A stretch of DNA of 64,000 bases from positions 249,462-313,461 of the forward strand of contig LMSR01000011.1 in NCBI GenBank assembly GCA_001429555.1, read 5' to 3'. A program made the translations under genes and the position numbers. Each line of letters begins with the position of its first letter. Within the stretch, counting starts at the first letter, position 1. Shown piece by piece: positions 12,595-21,056 of the stretch. The notes below the pieces were generated by a model. That model was given only the letters and a program-made list of their open reading frames with translations. It was not told the DNA's origin and made no database searches. Source of the stretch: Nocardioides sp. Soil797 (GTDB lineage: Bacteria > Actinomycetota > Actinomycetes > Propionibacteriales > Nocardioidaceae).

Positions 12595-12682
12595 CCCGCT
12601 GAGTGACGGCATGGAGGCCAGCGCCGGCGGCGGGAGGCACCGCTGAACCCGTCGCCATGGTCGATCGGGTAAGAATGAAGCC

Positions 12683-13213
12683 ATGACTCTCGTTCGCCTC
12701 ATTGCCCGCCCGTTGCTCGCCTCCGGCTTCTTCTTCGGCGCCACGAATGCGCTCAAGAACGCCGACAAGTTGGCACCGAAGGCTGCCAAGGTCACCGACC
12801 GCGTGGCCCCCCTGGTCCGGAAGGCCGCACCGGCCGCACCCGTGCCGTCCAACGCGAAGACCTACGTCATGGTCAATGCCGGGGTGCAGCTGCTCGCGGC
12901 CGCCGCGTTGGCGACCGGCCGCGCGCCGCGCCTCTCCTCCACCGTCCTGGCCGCCAGCATGGTGCCGACCACCCTGGCCGGTCACGCGTTCTGGGAGGAG
13001 ACCGACCCGACGGCCAAGAACATGCAGCGGCTGCAGTTCTTCAAGAACACCTCCGTCATCGGCGGCCTGCTGCTCGCCGGCGTCGACACCGAGGGCAAGC
13101 CCGGTCTGGCCTGGCGTGCCGGCAACGCCGCGTCGGTGGCGCGCAAGGACGCCAGGCGCCTCGCCAAGGACGTACGCCGCGAGGCCAGGCTCGCCAAGGC
13201 ACAGCTCACCTGA
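12683..13213 (+). CDS. DoxX family membrane protein
   Basis: 176 residues, starting at ATG 12683. Hydrophobic segments near residues 5-22, 60-78, 85-102 and about 120-135 fit the four-helix DoxX fold, and the pattern RLIARPLLASGFFFGA at the start plus GHAFWEE in the middle is typical. The C-terminus is highly basic (KDARRLAKDVRREARLAK). DoxX proteins have been linked to thiol and oxidative stress in mycobacteria; role here not known. Stands alone. Confidence 0.8.
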   Translation: MTLVRLIARPLLASGFFFGATNALKNADKLAPKAAKVTDRVAPLVRKAAPAAPVPSNAKTYVMVNAGVQLLAAAALATGRAPRLSSTVLAASMVPTTLAGHAFWEETDPTAKNMQRLQFFKNTSVIGGLLLAGVDTEGKPGLAWRAGNAASVARKDARRLAKDVRREARLAKAQLT

Positions 13214-13240
13214 ACTGTGCACCTCACCTGACACTGCGCA

Positions 13241-13284
13241 ACGTCATACGCGCCGGCGGCTCCGGCGACCCGCGCGCATGACGT
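13241..13284. repeat. 44-bp palindromic element, copy 2 of 3
   Basis: Begins ACGTCATACGCG and ends CGCGCATGACGT; the arms pair over about 12 positions with one mismatch that is a G-U wobble in the minus-strand RNA. Ends 15 nt beyond the stop codon of the minus-strand VOC gene. Confidence 0.75.
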
Positions 13285-13299
13285 TGTGGAGCCCATGGC

Positions 13300-13680
13300 T
13301 CAGAGCGGGTCGAGCCGCCGACGCAACAGGCAGAACTCGTTGCCCTCGGGATCCTGCAGGACGTGCCACTGCTCGTCGCCCGTCTGGCCGATGTCGGCGG
13401 GGCGGGCCCCCAGCGCGAGCAGTCGTTCGAGCTCGGCGTCCTGGTCACGGTCGGTGGCATTGACGTCGATGTGGAGTCGCGGCTTGGCCGGCTCGGGATG
13501 TTCGGTGGGGCTGAGGATGATCGTCGGTTGCGCGCCGCCGAACCCGGAGGCGGGCCCGATCTCGATGGCCCCGTCTTCCTCGGTGTCGAGCACGACGAAG
13601 TCGAGGACCTCGCACCAGAAGCGGGCCAGCGCCTCCGGGTCCCTGCAGTCGAGCACGAGTTCACTGATCCGACAGGCCAT
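13300..13680 (-). CDS. VOC (glyoxalase/bleomycin-resistance-like) family protein
   Basis: 126 residues with the beta-alpha-beta-beta-beta halves of the vicinal-oxygen-chelate fold: LVLDCRDPEALARFW at the start, RLHIDVNATDRDQ in the middle and LQDPEGNEFCLL near the end, the last being the hallmark metal-ligand strand. The ATG at 13680 has a strong GAAGGAGG upstream. Substrate unknown. The gene is bracketed by two copies of the 44-bp palindrome. Confidence 0.88.
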   Translation of the reverse strand: MACRISELVLDCRDPEALARFWCEVLDFVVLDTEEDGAIEIGPASGFGGAQPTIILSPTEHPEPAKPRLHIDVNATDRDQDAELERLLALGARPADIGQTGDEQWHVLQDPEGNEFCLLRRRLDPL

Positions 13681-13801
13681 GCGAGGTGCCTCCTTCTCCG
13701 GGGACGACCAGCGGCCACCCGGGACCCTGGTCGAGGACGTCTCGCGACGGTAGCGCGACCCCGCAGATCCCGGCCAGGCCCACCTGGAGCTGACCACCGC
13801 A

Positions 13802-13845
13802 ACGTCATACGCCCCGGTGGCTCCGACAACCCGCAGGTATGACGT
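13802..13845. repeat. 44-bp palindromic element, copy 3 of 3
   Basis: Begins ACGTCATACG and ends GGTATGACGT; the nine terminal bases pair perfectly. Same length and inner pattern as the copy at 13241. Ends 15 nt beyond the stop codon of the minus-strand MFS gene. Confidence 0.75.
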
Positions 13846-13860
13846 TGTGGCTCGCAAGAG

Positions 13861-15096
13861 TCAACGCCGCTCGAGCGCGCGCACCGAGGGCGCAAACGTG
13901 GCCAGCAGCGAGCTGGCGCCCATGATCAGGGCCACGACGACCAGCCACTCGGTGACGCCCAGCACGGCGCTGATCGGGCCGGTCAGTGCCAGACCGACCG
14001 GACGGGCCACGAACGAGCCGACCATGTCGAACGCATAGACCCGGGCCAGCTTCTCGTCGGCGATGTTCTGTTGGATCGAGAGATCCCAGTTGACGCTGAA
14101 GACCTCGAGCCCGAAGCCGTGCAGGGCGGCGCCGAGCAGCAGCACGGCCAGGTTGTCGGAGAGCGCCATCGCGAGCGGGAAGGCGGCAGTCAGCGCCAGC
14201 AGCCAGGTTCCGATGAGCAGGCCGCGTCGTGGACGCCAGCGCAGGGACACCAGGCCACCGAGGATGAACCCCGCCATCAGAGCCGACAGCGCCCACCCCC
14301 ACGCCGCCTCACTCCAAGCGTCCTCGACGACGATCGGCCCGAGCACGCCCTGCACTCCCCCGTAGAACAGGTGGTAGAGGAGCGCCTGCCCGATCAACAG
14401 CCACAACCACGTGTGACGGAAGACTTCGGCGGCCCCTTCACGGAGTTCTGCGAGGAGTGACGGGCGAGCCTTGGCCTCAGGGGTCACTCGCGGGATCCGG
14501 ATGAAGGTGAAACAGGTCCCGGCGACCACGAACGTGGCGGCGTCCACGGCGATGGCCCAGCCCGGGCCGAAGGCAGCGACGAGGACACCGGCCCCCGCGA
14601 AGCCCAGCACCTGCGCGGTCTGCTGCGACAGCCGCCGCAGGGCGACGGCACTGGGCAGGTGCTCCTCCGGGACGGTCTGGCGCGTCATCGCCTGCGAGGA
14701 GGGGCCGCTGAGTGCGCCGAGGCAACCGTTGACCACGCCGATGAAACCGATCATCGGGATGGTGGCGAACCCGGCGACCAGGCTGAGTGCCATCAGCCCC
14801 TGCGTGGCGGCGGTGGCGAACGACGAGCCCTGCATCATCAGTTGGCGCGGGACCCGGTCTCCGAGGACGCCGCCGAACAGGAGGGTGACCACCTCGGCGG
14901 CGGCGAAGGCAGCAACCACGAGCCCGAGCTGGCTGGCGGTGCCACCCAGGTGGAGGACGGCGAACGCGAGGGCCACCGGAGTGATCGCGTTGCCGAAGGC
15001 GCCGACGGTCGTGCCGCCGAGGAGGGCACGGAAGTTCGTCGAGGCCAGCGCCTCCCTGACCCGGGAGGGACGCCGTTGGGTGGCTGTCTCACTCAT
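13861..15096 (-). CDS. MFS transporter, probable drug exporter
   Basis: 411 residues from ATG 15096 (MSETATQ), with about 12 hydrophobic segments and the MFS loop GGVLGDRVPR after helix 2. The fold resembles the MFS_3/EntS-type exporters. It is transcribed divergently from a MarR repressor, with paired palindromic operators in the shared promoter, so it is probably the regulated efflux pump. Substrate unknown. Confidence 0.88.
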   Translation of the reverse strand: MSETATQRRPSRVREALASTNFRALLGGTTVGAFGNAITPVALAFAVLHLGGTASQLGLVVAAFAAAEVVTLLFGGVLGDRVPRQLMMQGSSFATAATQGLMALSLVAGFATIPMIGFIGVVNGCLGALSGPSSQAMTRQTVPEEHLPSAVALRRLSQQTAQVLGFAGAGVLVAAFGPGWAIAVDAATFVVAGTCFTFIRIPRVTPEAKARPSLLAELREGAAEVFRHTWLWLLIGQALLYHLFYGGVQGVLGPIVVEDAWSEAAWGWALSALMAGFILGGLVSLRWRPRRGLLIGTWLLALTAAFPLAMALSDNLAVLLLGAALHGFGLEVFSVNWDLSIQQNIADEKLARVYAFDMVGSFVARPVGLALTGPISAVLGVTEWLVVVALIMGASSLLATFAPSVRALERR

Positions 15097-15107
15097 GACC
15101 GAAGAGT

Positions 15108-15138
15108 AGTTCGCTAGCGAATTATTCGTCAACGAACT
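15108..15138. promoter_or_regulatory. Probable MarR operator in the marR/MFS divergent promoter
   Basis: TTCGCTAGCGAA is a perfect 12-bp palindrome (15110-15121), and TTCGTCAACGAA (15125-15136) is a second TTCG-N4-CGAA site 15 bp on. The whole block is flanked by AGTTCG and CGAACT, giving an overall dyad. A TAGGCT -10 box (15145-15150) lies just beyond, 7 nt before the marR ATG, so marR mRNA is probably leaderless and the repressor would block both genes. Confidence 0.7.
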
Positions 15139-15156
15139 ATTTGTTAGGCTGGTTTC

Positions 15157-15678
15157 ATGCCCGAACTGCCCGAGGACTCAACGGATCGCCACGTCGCCCG
15201 CTGGCGCGGTCACTGGGTGCTCGAAAACGCACCGTACGACGACACGGTCGAGGCGATCACGACTCGCATGGGCCACATCATGCGCCACCTTCGCGAGCAC
15301 AAGAACGCGGCAGCCGCCGAGGTCGGGCTCGAGGCGTTCGAGTACGACACCCTCCACTCACTGATGATCCGGGACACTCCGGGCAGCGCCTCCCCCAGCG
15401 CGCTTGCCGCCGAGCTCGACGTCTCCCGAGCGGGCATGTCCGGGCGCCTCGAGAGCCTGGAGCGGGCCGGCTACGTCCGTCGTACCACCGACCCCGAGGA
15501 CCGGCGCCGGCTCGGCGTCGAGGCGACCCCTGCCGGTATCGACGCCTGGCGCCGCACGATGGCGCTCCGCGGCAGCGAGGAGGACCAGATCCTCGGGGTG
15601 CTCAGCGCGAAGGAGCGGTCGGCCCTGAGCAGCCTGCTCAAACGAGTCACCCTGGGCATCGAGGCCGACGACGGCTGA
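15157..15678 (+). CDS. MarR family transcriptional regulator
   Basis: 173 residues with a winged helix-turn-helix at about residues 60-125: SPSALAAELDVSRAGMSGRLESLE is the recognition region, followed by the wing RRTTDPEDRRRLGVEAT. An N-terminal arm of about 45 residues precedes the dimerisation helix. Divergent from the MFS exporter and next to paired palindromes, it probably represses both genes and is released by a pump substrate. Confidence 0.92.
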   Translation: MPELPEDSTDRHVARWRGHWVLENAPYDDTVEAITTRMGHIMRHLREHKNAAAAEVGLEAFEYDTLHSLMIRDTPGSASPSALAAELDVSRAGMSGRLESLERAGYVRRTTDPEDRRRLGVEATPAGIDAWRRTMALRGSEEDQILGVLSAKERSALSSLLKRVTLGIEADDG

Positions 15679-15680
15679 GG

Positions 15681-17381
15681 TCAGCGCACCCGCTCGACGC
15701 GCCCCTCGTCCCACACCGGGCCGTCGGACTCACGGACCGAGCCGTCGGCGCCGTAGACCAGGAACCGGTCGAAGCCACGCGCGAACCAACGGTCATGGGT
15801 GACCGCGACGACAGTGCCCTCGAAAGCCTCGAGGCCTTCCTCGAGCGCCTCCGCCGACTGGACGTCCAGGTTGTCGGTCGGCTCGTCGAGCAGCAGTAGC
15901 GTCGCGCCGGAGAGCTCGAGCAACAGGATCTGGAAGCGGGCCTGCTGTCCGCCCGAGAGTGACTCGAACGTCTGCTCCCCCGCATGGGCCAGCTCATAAC
16001 GGTCCAGCACCCGTGCGGCCTGCTCACGCCCCATCCCCTGCCGGTCACGGCCGTCCGGCTCGGCGTCGCCGCGATGCAGGATCTCGAGCAGGGTCCGTCC
16101 GATCAGCTCCGGGTGCTCGTGGGTCTGGACGAACCAACCCGGCCGCACCCTCGCCCCGAGCCGCGCCCGCCCCCGGTGGCGTACCGGGGCGACCGGCACG
16201 TCACCGATCGGCTGGTGCTCGATGTCGGGGTCAGTGCCACCCGCAGCGAGCAGGCGCAGGAAGTGTGACTTGCCCGAGCCGTTGGAGCCGAGCACGGCCA
16301 CACGCTCGCCGTACCAGACCTCGAGGTCGAACGGCTCCATGAGGCCACTCAGCTCGAGGCCCTCACAGATCACCGCGCGTTTGCCGGTGCGGCCGCCCTT
16401 CAGCCGCATCGTCACCTGCTGCTCGCGCGGCTGCTCCGTCGGTGGCCCGGCCTCCTCGAACTTGCGCAGCCGGGTCTGGGCGGCGCGGTACTGCGAGGCC
16501 ATGCCGTCGTTGTACTCGGCCTTGATCTTCAGCCTCAGCACCAGCGCCTTGATCTTCGCGTGCTCCTCGTCCCAGCGGCGCCGCAGTTCCTCGAAACGGA
16601 GGAACCGGTCCTTGCGCGCGTCGTGGTACGACGCGAAGCCGCCCGGGTGGGTCCAGACCCGGTTGCCGTTGGAGCCGAGCTCGACGGTGACCACCCTCGT
16701 GGCCGTGTTGTCGAGCAGCTCACGGTCGTGACTGATGAAGAGGATCGTCTTCTCCGAGTCGGTGATCCGCTGCTCGAGCCAAATCTTGCCGGGCACGTCG
16801 AGGAAGTTGTCGGGCTCGTCGAGCAACAACACCTGGTCGGGGCCGCGCAGGAGGTACTCCAGCACGAGCCGCTTCTGCTCACCTCCACTGAGCGTGGCGA
16901 GGTCGCGGAACCGGGCCCGGTCGTAGGGGACGCCGAGCGCGGTCGTCGTGCACACGTCCCAGACGACCTCGATGTCGTAGCCGCCCGCATCACCGAAGTC
17001 ACCGAGGGCTGCTGCGTAGCGCATCTGCGTCGCCTCGTCGTCGGTCTCCATCAGCTCCAGCTCGCAGCGGTCGACCGCGGCCGCCGCCTCACGCACCCGT
17101 GGGGGCGCGACCGACAGCAGCAGGTCGGCCACCGTCGGTGCCTCGGGAAGCCCGGCGTTGACCATCTGTCGCATGACCCCGAGCCCACCAGAACGTACGA
17201 CGGCTCCGGCGTGGGGCTTCAGCTCGCCAGTGACGATGCGGAGCAGGGTGGTCTTGCCGGCGCCATTGGCGCCGACCAGTGCGACCTTGGCACCCTCTCC
17301 GACCCGGAACGAGACCTCGTCGAGCAGCACCCGGCCGTCCGGGAGCTCGAACCTGACACCGGAGACGTCGACGTGGCCCAT
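15681..17381 (-). CDS. ABC-F family ATPase
   Basis: 566 residues with two ABC ATPase domains and no membrane part. Walker A motifs are GANGAGKT (37-44) and GSNGSGKS in the second domain; the signatures are LSGGEQKR and LSGGQQAR, and Walker B is followed by DEP in each. Such proteins act on the ribosome (translation factors or antibiotic protection). The ATG at 17381 was chosen since upstream frame is antisense to the next gene. It ends 3 bp after the marR stop, convergent. Confidence 0.9.
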   Translation of the reverse strand: MGHVDVSGVRFELPDGRVLLDEVSFRVGEGAKVALVGANGAGKTTLLRIVTGELKPHAGAVVRSGGLGVMRQMVNAGLPEAPTVADLLLSVAPPRVREAAAAVDRCELELMETDDEATQMRYAAALGDFGDAGGYDIEVVWDVCTTTALGVPYDRARFRDLATLSGGEQKRLVLEYLLRGPDQVLLLDEPDNFLDVPGKIWLEQRITDSEKTILFISHDRELLDNTATRVVTVELGSNGNRVWTHPGGFASYHDARKDRFLRFEELRRRWDEEHAKIKALVLRLKIKAEYNDGMASQYRAAQTRLRKFEEAGPPTEQPREQQVTMRLKGGRTGKRAVICEGLELSGLMEPFDLEVWYGERVAVLGSNGSGKSHFLRLLAAGGTDPDIEHQPIGDVPVAPVRHRGRARLGARVRPGWFVQTHEHPELIGRTLLEILHRGDAEPDGRDRQGMGREQAARVLDRYELAHAGEQTFESLSGGQQARFQILLLELSGATLLLLDEPTDNLDVQSAEALEEGLEAFEGTVVAVTHDRWFARGFDRFLVYGADGSVRESDGPVWDEGRVERVR

Positions 17382-17487
17382 GGCCCGAATTGTGCGGCCC
17401 GACCGACGGCGTCGCAAACGGGTTTCGCTCACCCACGCTCCCGGGCCCCGGTATTCAACGTGCCTCGGCGCCCCATGGTGAAGTACG

Positions 17488-18540
17488 ATGCCCCACATGG
17501 TTTTGGGTTCGGGGGACGGCACGAAGGTGCGCACACCGCTACCCACCAAACAGGGACTCACCCGCGGCAAGGTGAGGAGCATCGCCTTCCTGGGGTTCGC
17601 CGTTCTCCTGAGCGTCTGGATGTATCACTTCGGCGTTCCCAGCGACACCGTCCAGATCTTCGTCTGGCTGTGGCTCGCCACGATCTGCTGGAACATCGAG
17701 GAGCCCTGGCGCTACCACCTGAGCTTCCTGCGCGACTGGTGGATACCCCTCGTGCTGCTGGTCTTCTACTTCTACAGCCGTGGGCTCGCCGACGAGCTGC
17801 TGCAGATGCCGGTGCACACCCAGATGCCGGTGACCGTCGACGAGTGGATGTTCGGCGGCGAGCTCCCGTCGTACTGGCTGCAGGACCACTTGTGCGGCTC
17901 GCCCTGCGACCCCGACAGCCCCGCGCGTTGGTACGACCTGGTGTTCGCCGTGGTCTACACCAGCCACTTCGTGGCCGGCATGATCCTCGCGATGGTGCTG
18001 TGGCTGGTCAACCGCGGCGAGTGGAAGAAGTGGATGCGGCGCTACGTCGGCGCCAACCTGGTCGCGCTGGTGATCTACATGCTCTACCCGATGGCCCCGC
18101 CGTGGATGGCCACCGAGGGCGGCTACCTCGAGCACCCGGTCTGGCGCATCACCGGCCGGGGCTGGGATGCCGTCGGCCTGGGCCGCTACCACCTGGTGCT
18201 GACCGGCGTCGGCAACCCGGTGGCTGCGATGCCGTCGTTGCACTTCGGCATCTCGTTCCTGATCGCCGTCTATGCCGTGCTCCGCATGCGTGCGGCTTGG
18301 CGCTGGCTGCTGCTCATCTACCCCGCGACCATGGCCGTGACGCTGGTTTACTTCGGCGAGCACTACGTCATCGACATCGTGTGCGGTGCCATCCTGGCCG
18401 GCGCGGTGCTGGCCGTGTGCTCGTGGTGGGAGCGTTCGCGCGACACACCGTCACGCGCCGAACGCCTGCGCCAGGCGGCCACGGATGACGCCGTGGAGAT
18501 GCCCGCGCTCACTCAGCGCGGCGAGACTCCAAAACCCTGA
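17488..18540 (+). CDS. PAP2-superfamily / inositol-phosphorylceramide-synthase-like membrane protein
   Basis: 350 residues with about six membrane helices. The lipid-phosphatase signature is present: MPSLHFGIS (central His) and the C-terminal HYVIDIVCG (His and Asp). The long N-terminal region and the spacing resemble AUR1-like bacterial PAP2 proteins. Possible role in dephosphorylating or transferring head groups on inositol or isoprenyl lipids; not certain. An ATG three codons later (17497) is an alternative start. The end overlaps the convergent methyltransferase gene by 32 bp. Confidence 0.82.
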   Translation: MPHMVLGSGDGTKVRTPLPTKQGLTRGKVRSIAFLGFAVLLSVWMYHFGVPSDTVQIFVWLWLATICWNIEEPWRYHLSFLRDWWIPLVLLVFYFYSRGLADELLQMPVHTQMPVTVDEWMFGGELPSYWLQDHLCGSPCDPDSPARWYDLVFAVVYTSHFVAGMILAMVLWLVNRGEWKKWMRRYVGANLVALVIYMLYPMAPPWMATEGGYLEHPVWRITGRGWDAVGLGRYHLVLTGVGNPVAAMPSLHFGISFLIAVYAVLRMRAAWRWLLLIYPATMAVTLVYFGEHYVIDIVCGAILAGAVLAVCSWWERSRDTPSRAERLRQAATDDAVEMPALTQRGETPKP

Positions 18541-19108
18541 AGCCCTTCGCGCTGGCCAGCCGCTGCGTGGGGTACCCCTGCTCGGTCAGCCAGCGTTGCA
18601 GCGAATCACCGCCCAGGTTCTTGCCGACCACCATCACCGCACGCCCACCCGGTGCCAGCCGCGGAAGCCACGTCAGAAGCAGCTCGTGCAGGGCCTCCTT
18701 GCCGATGCGGATCGGCGGGTTCGACCAGATCTCGTCGAAGCGGTACGTCGTGGGCACGGCGTCCGGCGTACACGCCACGAAGCGGCCCCCGAGACCGAGC
18801 GCCCTGGCGTTCTCGTTCGCCAGCAGGATCGCGCGCTCGTTGACGTCGATGCCGGTGACGTTGGCCAGCGGCACGGACTTCGCGATCGCCAGACCGATCA
18901 CGCCGTACCCACAGCCGAGGTCGAGCACCTGCCCCTGGGCCGGCGGCTCGGTCTCACGGAAGAGGACGGCCGTGCCGTGGTCGAGATGGCCCCGCGAATA
19001 GACCCCGGAGCCGCTGGTCAACGCGATCTCGTTGCCCCACACCTCGCAGGTGAAGTCCTCCCGGGTGAACGGCACCGACGGGTCGGCGGAGAAGTAGTGG
19101 TCAGTCAT
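18509..19108 (-). CDS. Class I SAM-dependent methyltransferase, RsmC-like
   Basis: 199 residues. Motif I is VLDLGCGYGVIGLA (about residues 60-73), then an acidic GIDVNERA, and the catalytic motif IV is SNPPIR, the NPPx signature of N2-guanine methyltransferases. The size and the lack of an extra N-terminal domain match short actinobacterial RsmC/RlmG-type enzymes that methylate rRNA. Target site unproven. The start ATG overlaps the truA stop by 8 bp. Confidence 0.85.
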   Translation of the reverse strand: MTDHYFSADPSVPFTREDFTCEVWGNEIALTSGSGVYSRGHLDHGTAVLFRETEPPAQGQVLDLGCGYGVIGLAIAKSVPLANVTGIDVNERAILLANENARALGLGGRFVACTPDAVPTTYRFDEIWSNPPIRIGKEALHELLLTWLPRLAPGGRAVMVVGKNLGGDSLQRWLTEQGYPTQRLASAKGFRVLESRRAE

Positions 19109-19949
19109 CGGGGAGCTCCCTCTTGTTCCTCGCTCGTTCGGCCTGCCGGACCAGCTCGAGCCCGTCCGGATAGCCGACTTCCTCGAGTGTCAGCCCGCGC
19201 GCCGGCGCCACGGTCACCGCGGGATGGCGTTGCTCGGTGTCGAGCACCTGCTTCGGCCAGTCGGCGAGACGTCGACCGTCGCCGACGGCAAGCAGGGCAC
19301 CGGTGATCGCGCGGACCATGTTGTGGCAGAAGGCGTCCGCCCGCACGGTGAGCACCGCCAGCCCTGAGGGCTCGCGTTCCCAGTGCAGGTCGATGAGGGT
19401 GCGCACGGTGGTGGCACCCTCACGGCGCTTGCAGTAGGCCGCGAAGTTGCGCAGGCCGAGGAGCAGGTCCGCGGCCTCATTCATCGCCGCGAGATCCAGG
19501 GGGCGTGGCCAGGCCAGCACGTGATGGCGGGCGAGTGGGTCGACTGCGCCGTCAGTGACGCGGTAGGCGTAGCGGCGCCACGACGCCGAGTAGCGGGCGT
19601 CGAAGCCGGGCGGGGCTGCTCGGACCTGCTGCACACGGATGTCAGGCGGCAGGATCCCGTTCAGGCGGCGGTGCAGGGCATCCATCGGCAGGAGGCGCGA
19701 GCGTCCGATCGAGGCACTGAGCTCCTGCTCGTCGAGCTCGAGGTGGATCACCTGCCCCCGGGCGTGCACCCCGGAGTCGGTGCGGCCGGCGCAGGTGACG
19801 GCCACGGCCGGCACCCGGAGCACCGTGGCCAACGCGTCCTCGAGCGTCTCCTGCACCGTCCGCAGGCCCGGCTGGCGGGCCCAGCCCTTGAAGTCGGTGC
19901 CGTCGTAGGCGAGGTCGATCCTGGTACGCACGATCGGCAATCCTGCCAC
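19101..19949 (-). CDS. truA: tRNA pseudouridine(38-40) synthase
   Basis: Isomerises uridines 38-40 in the tRNA anticodon arm. The 282-residue protein has the catalytic Asp in AGRTDSGVHA, and downstream RYAYR and FCHNMVR blocks. In many actinobacteria truA directly follows rplQ; here two other genes lie between. It begins 4 bp after the PfkB kinase stop and overlaps the next gene, so it is in the middle of a three-gene unit. Confidence 0.96.
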   Translation of the reverse strand: MAGLPIVRTRIDLAYDGTDFKGWARQPGLRTVQETLEDALATVLRVPAVAVTCAGRTDSGVHARGQVIHLELDEQELSASIGRSRLLPMDALHRRLNGILPPDIRVQQVRAAPPGFDARYSASWRRYAYRVTDGAVDPLARHHVLAWPRPLDLAAMNEAADLLLGLRNFAAYCKRREGATTVRTLIDLHWEREPSGLAVLTVRADAFCHNMVRAITGALLAVGDGRRLADWPKQVLDTEQRHPAVTVAPARGLTLEEVGYPDGLELVRQAERARNKRELPDD

Positions 19950-19953
19950 GCCG

Positions 19954-20916
19954 TCAGGTGTCGAGGTCGCGGCGGTGGGGCGGGTCGGCTCCGGGCCGCG
20001 ACACGGTCACCGCGGCGACCCGTGCGGCGTACTCCAGGACCTGTTGCCAGACGCCGGGTGCCGCTGCACGCTGAGCCCAACGAATTGGTCGTGTTGTCCC
20101 GCCAGATCCAGCCAGATCGTTGGTCTCACCGAGCGATGGTGTCGCGAGGCTGTCCCACAAGGCATCGATCATCGCCGCTGAGAACGTGTCGCCGGCGCCG
20201 ATGGTGTCGGCGACCCTCACCGGGACGACGTCGGCACGGACTGATCGGCCGCCGGGCAGGAAGCAGGTGGCGCCCTCTCCGCCGCGCGTGACCACGACGG
20301 CCGCCGGGCCCCGTTCGAGCAGTTCGCGAGCCACCGGCTCGACGTCCGACGTCCCGAACAGCTCGGCGAGGTCGTCGTCGGATGCCTTGACGAGGTCGGC
20401 AGCAGACACCAGCTCCAGCACCCGGTCGCGCACCTCCGGGCCGGCGCCGGTCACGGCCGCGCGCAGGTTGATATCGTAGCTCACCACGGCTCGCCCCCGA
20501 AGCGCCGCGACCGCTGCTCGCACCGAGGTCGCACCGGGCTCGAGCACGGCGCCGAAGGACGACACGTGCACCACGACTGGTGTCGGGTCCATCCGCACCT
20601 CGCCCAACCGCCAGTCCACGTCGAAGGCGTACGACGCCGCTCCCCCGCTGTTGATGGTCGCCGTCGCGGTCGACGTACGCCGGACCACGTGCGGGTCCGC
20701 GGCCAGCTCGACACCCGACGCGGCCAGGTGCTCAGCCAGGAGTCGTCCGTGCGGGTCATCGGCAAAGCTGGTCGCAAAGCGCACGGGCCGTCCCAGGCGG
20801 GCCAACGCCACCGCGACGTTGGCCGCGCTGCCGCCGGGGTGCTCGGTGGCGCGACCGCCTCCTTCCTCGACCACGTCGATCAGGGACTCCCCGATGACCA
20901 GTGCGTACGGCGTCAT
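19954..20916 (-). CDS. PfkB-family carbohydrate kinase (fructokinase-like)
   Basis: 320 residues. Has the N-terminal GESLID and GGSAANVAVALARLG signature 1, and the catalytic anion-hole motif DTIGAGDTFSAAM with the base Asp. The family phosphorylates sugars such as fructose or ribose; the substrate cannot be told. The ATG at 20916 gives the family start (MTPYALVIGE). Upstream gene of a unit with truA. Confidence 0.9.
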   Translation of the reverse strand: MTPYALVIGESLIDVVEEGGGRATEHPGGSAANVAVALARLGRPVRFATSFADDPHGRLLAEHLAASGVELAADPHVVRRTSTATATINSGGAASYAFDVDWRLGEVRMDPTPVVVHVSSFGAVLEPGATSVRAAVAALRGRAVVSYDINLRAAVTGAGPEVRDRVLELVSAADLVKASDDDLAELFGTSDVEPVARELLERGPAAVVVTRGGEGATCFLPGGRSVRADVVPVRVADTIGAGDTFSAAMIDALWDSLATPSLGETNDLAGSGGTTRPIRWAQRAAAPGVWQQVLEYAARVAAVTVSRPGADPPHRRDLDT

Positions 20917-21056
20917 GCCCCATGCATAGCGCATCGCCCATGGTGGTGACACACACTCCCGCACAGGCGCCGCGAGTCGAGCCCTGTGGACAACCGGGGA
21001 GTCCTGTCGGTGGGGTGCCGCAGGGTTGGTTGATCGACAACGGAAGGATCACCTCC

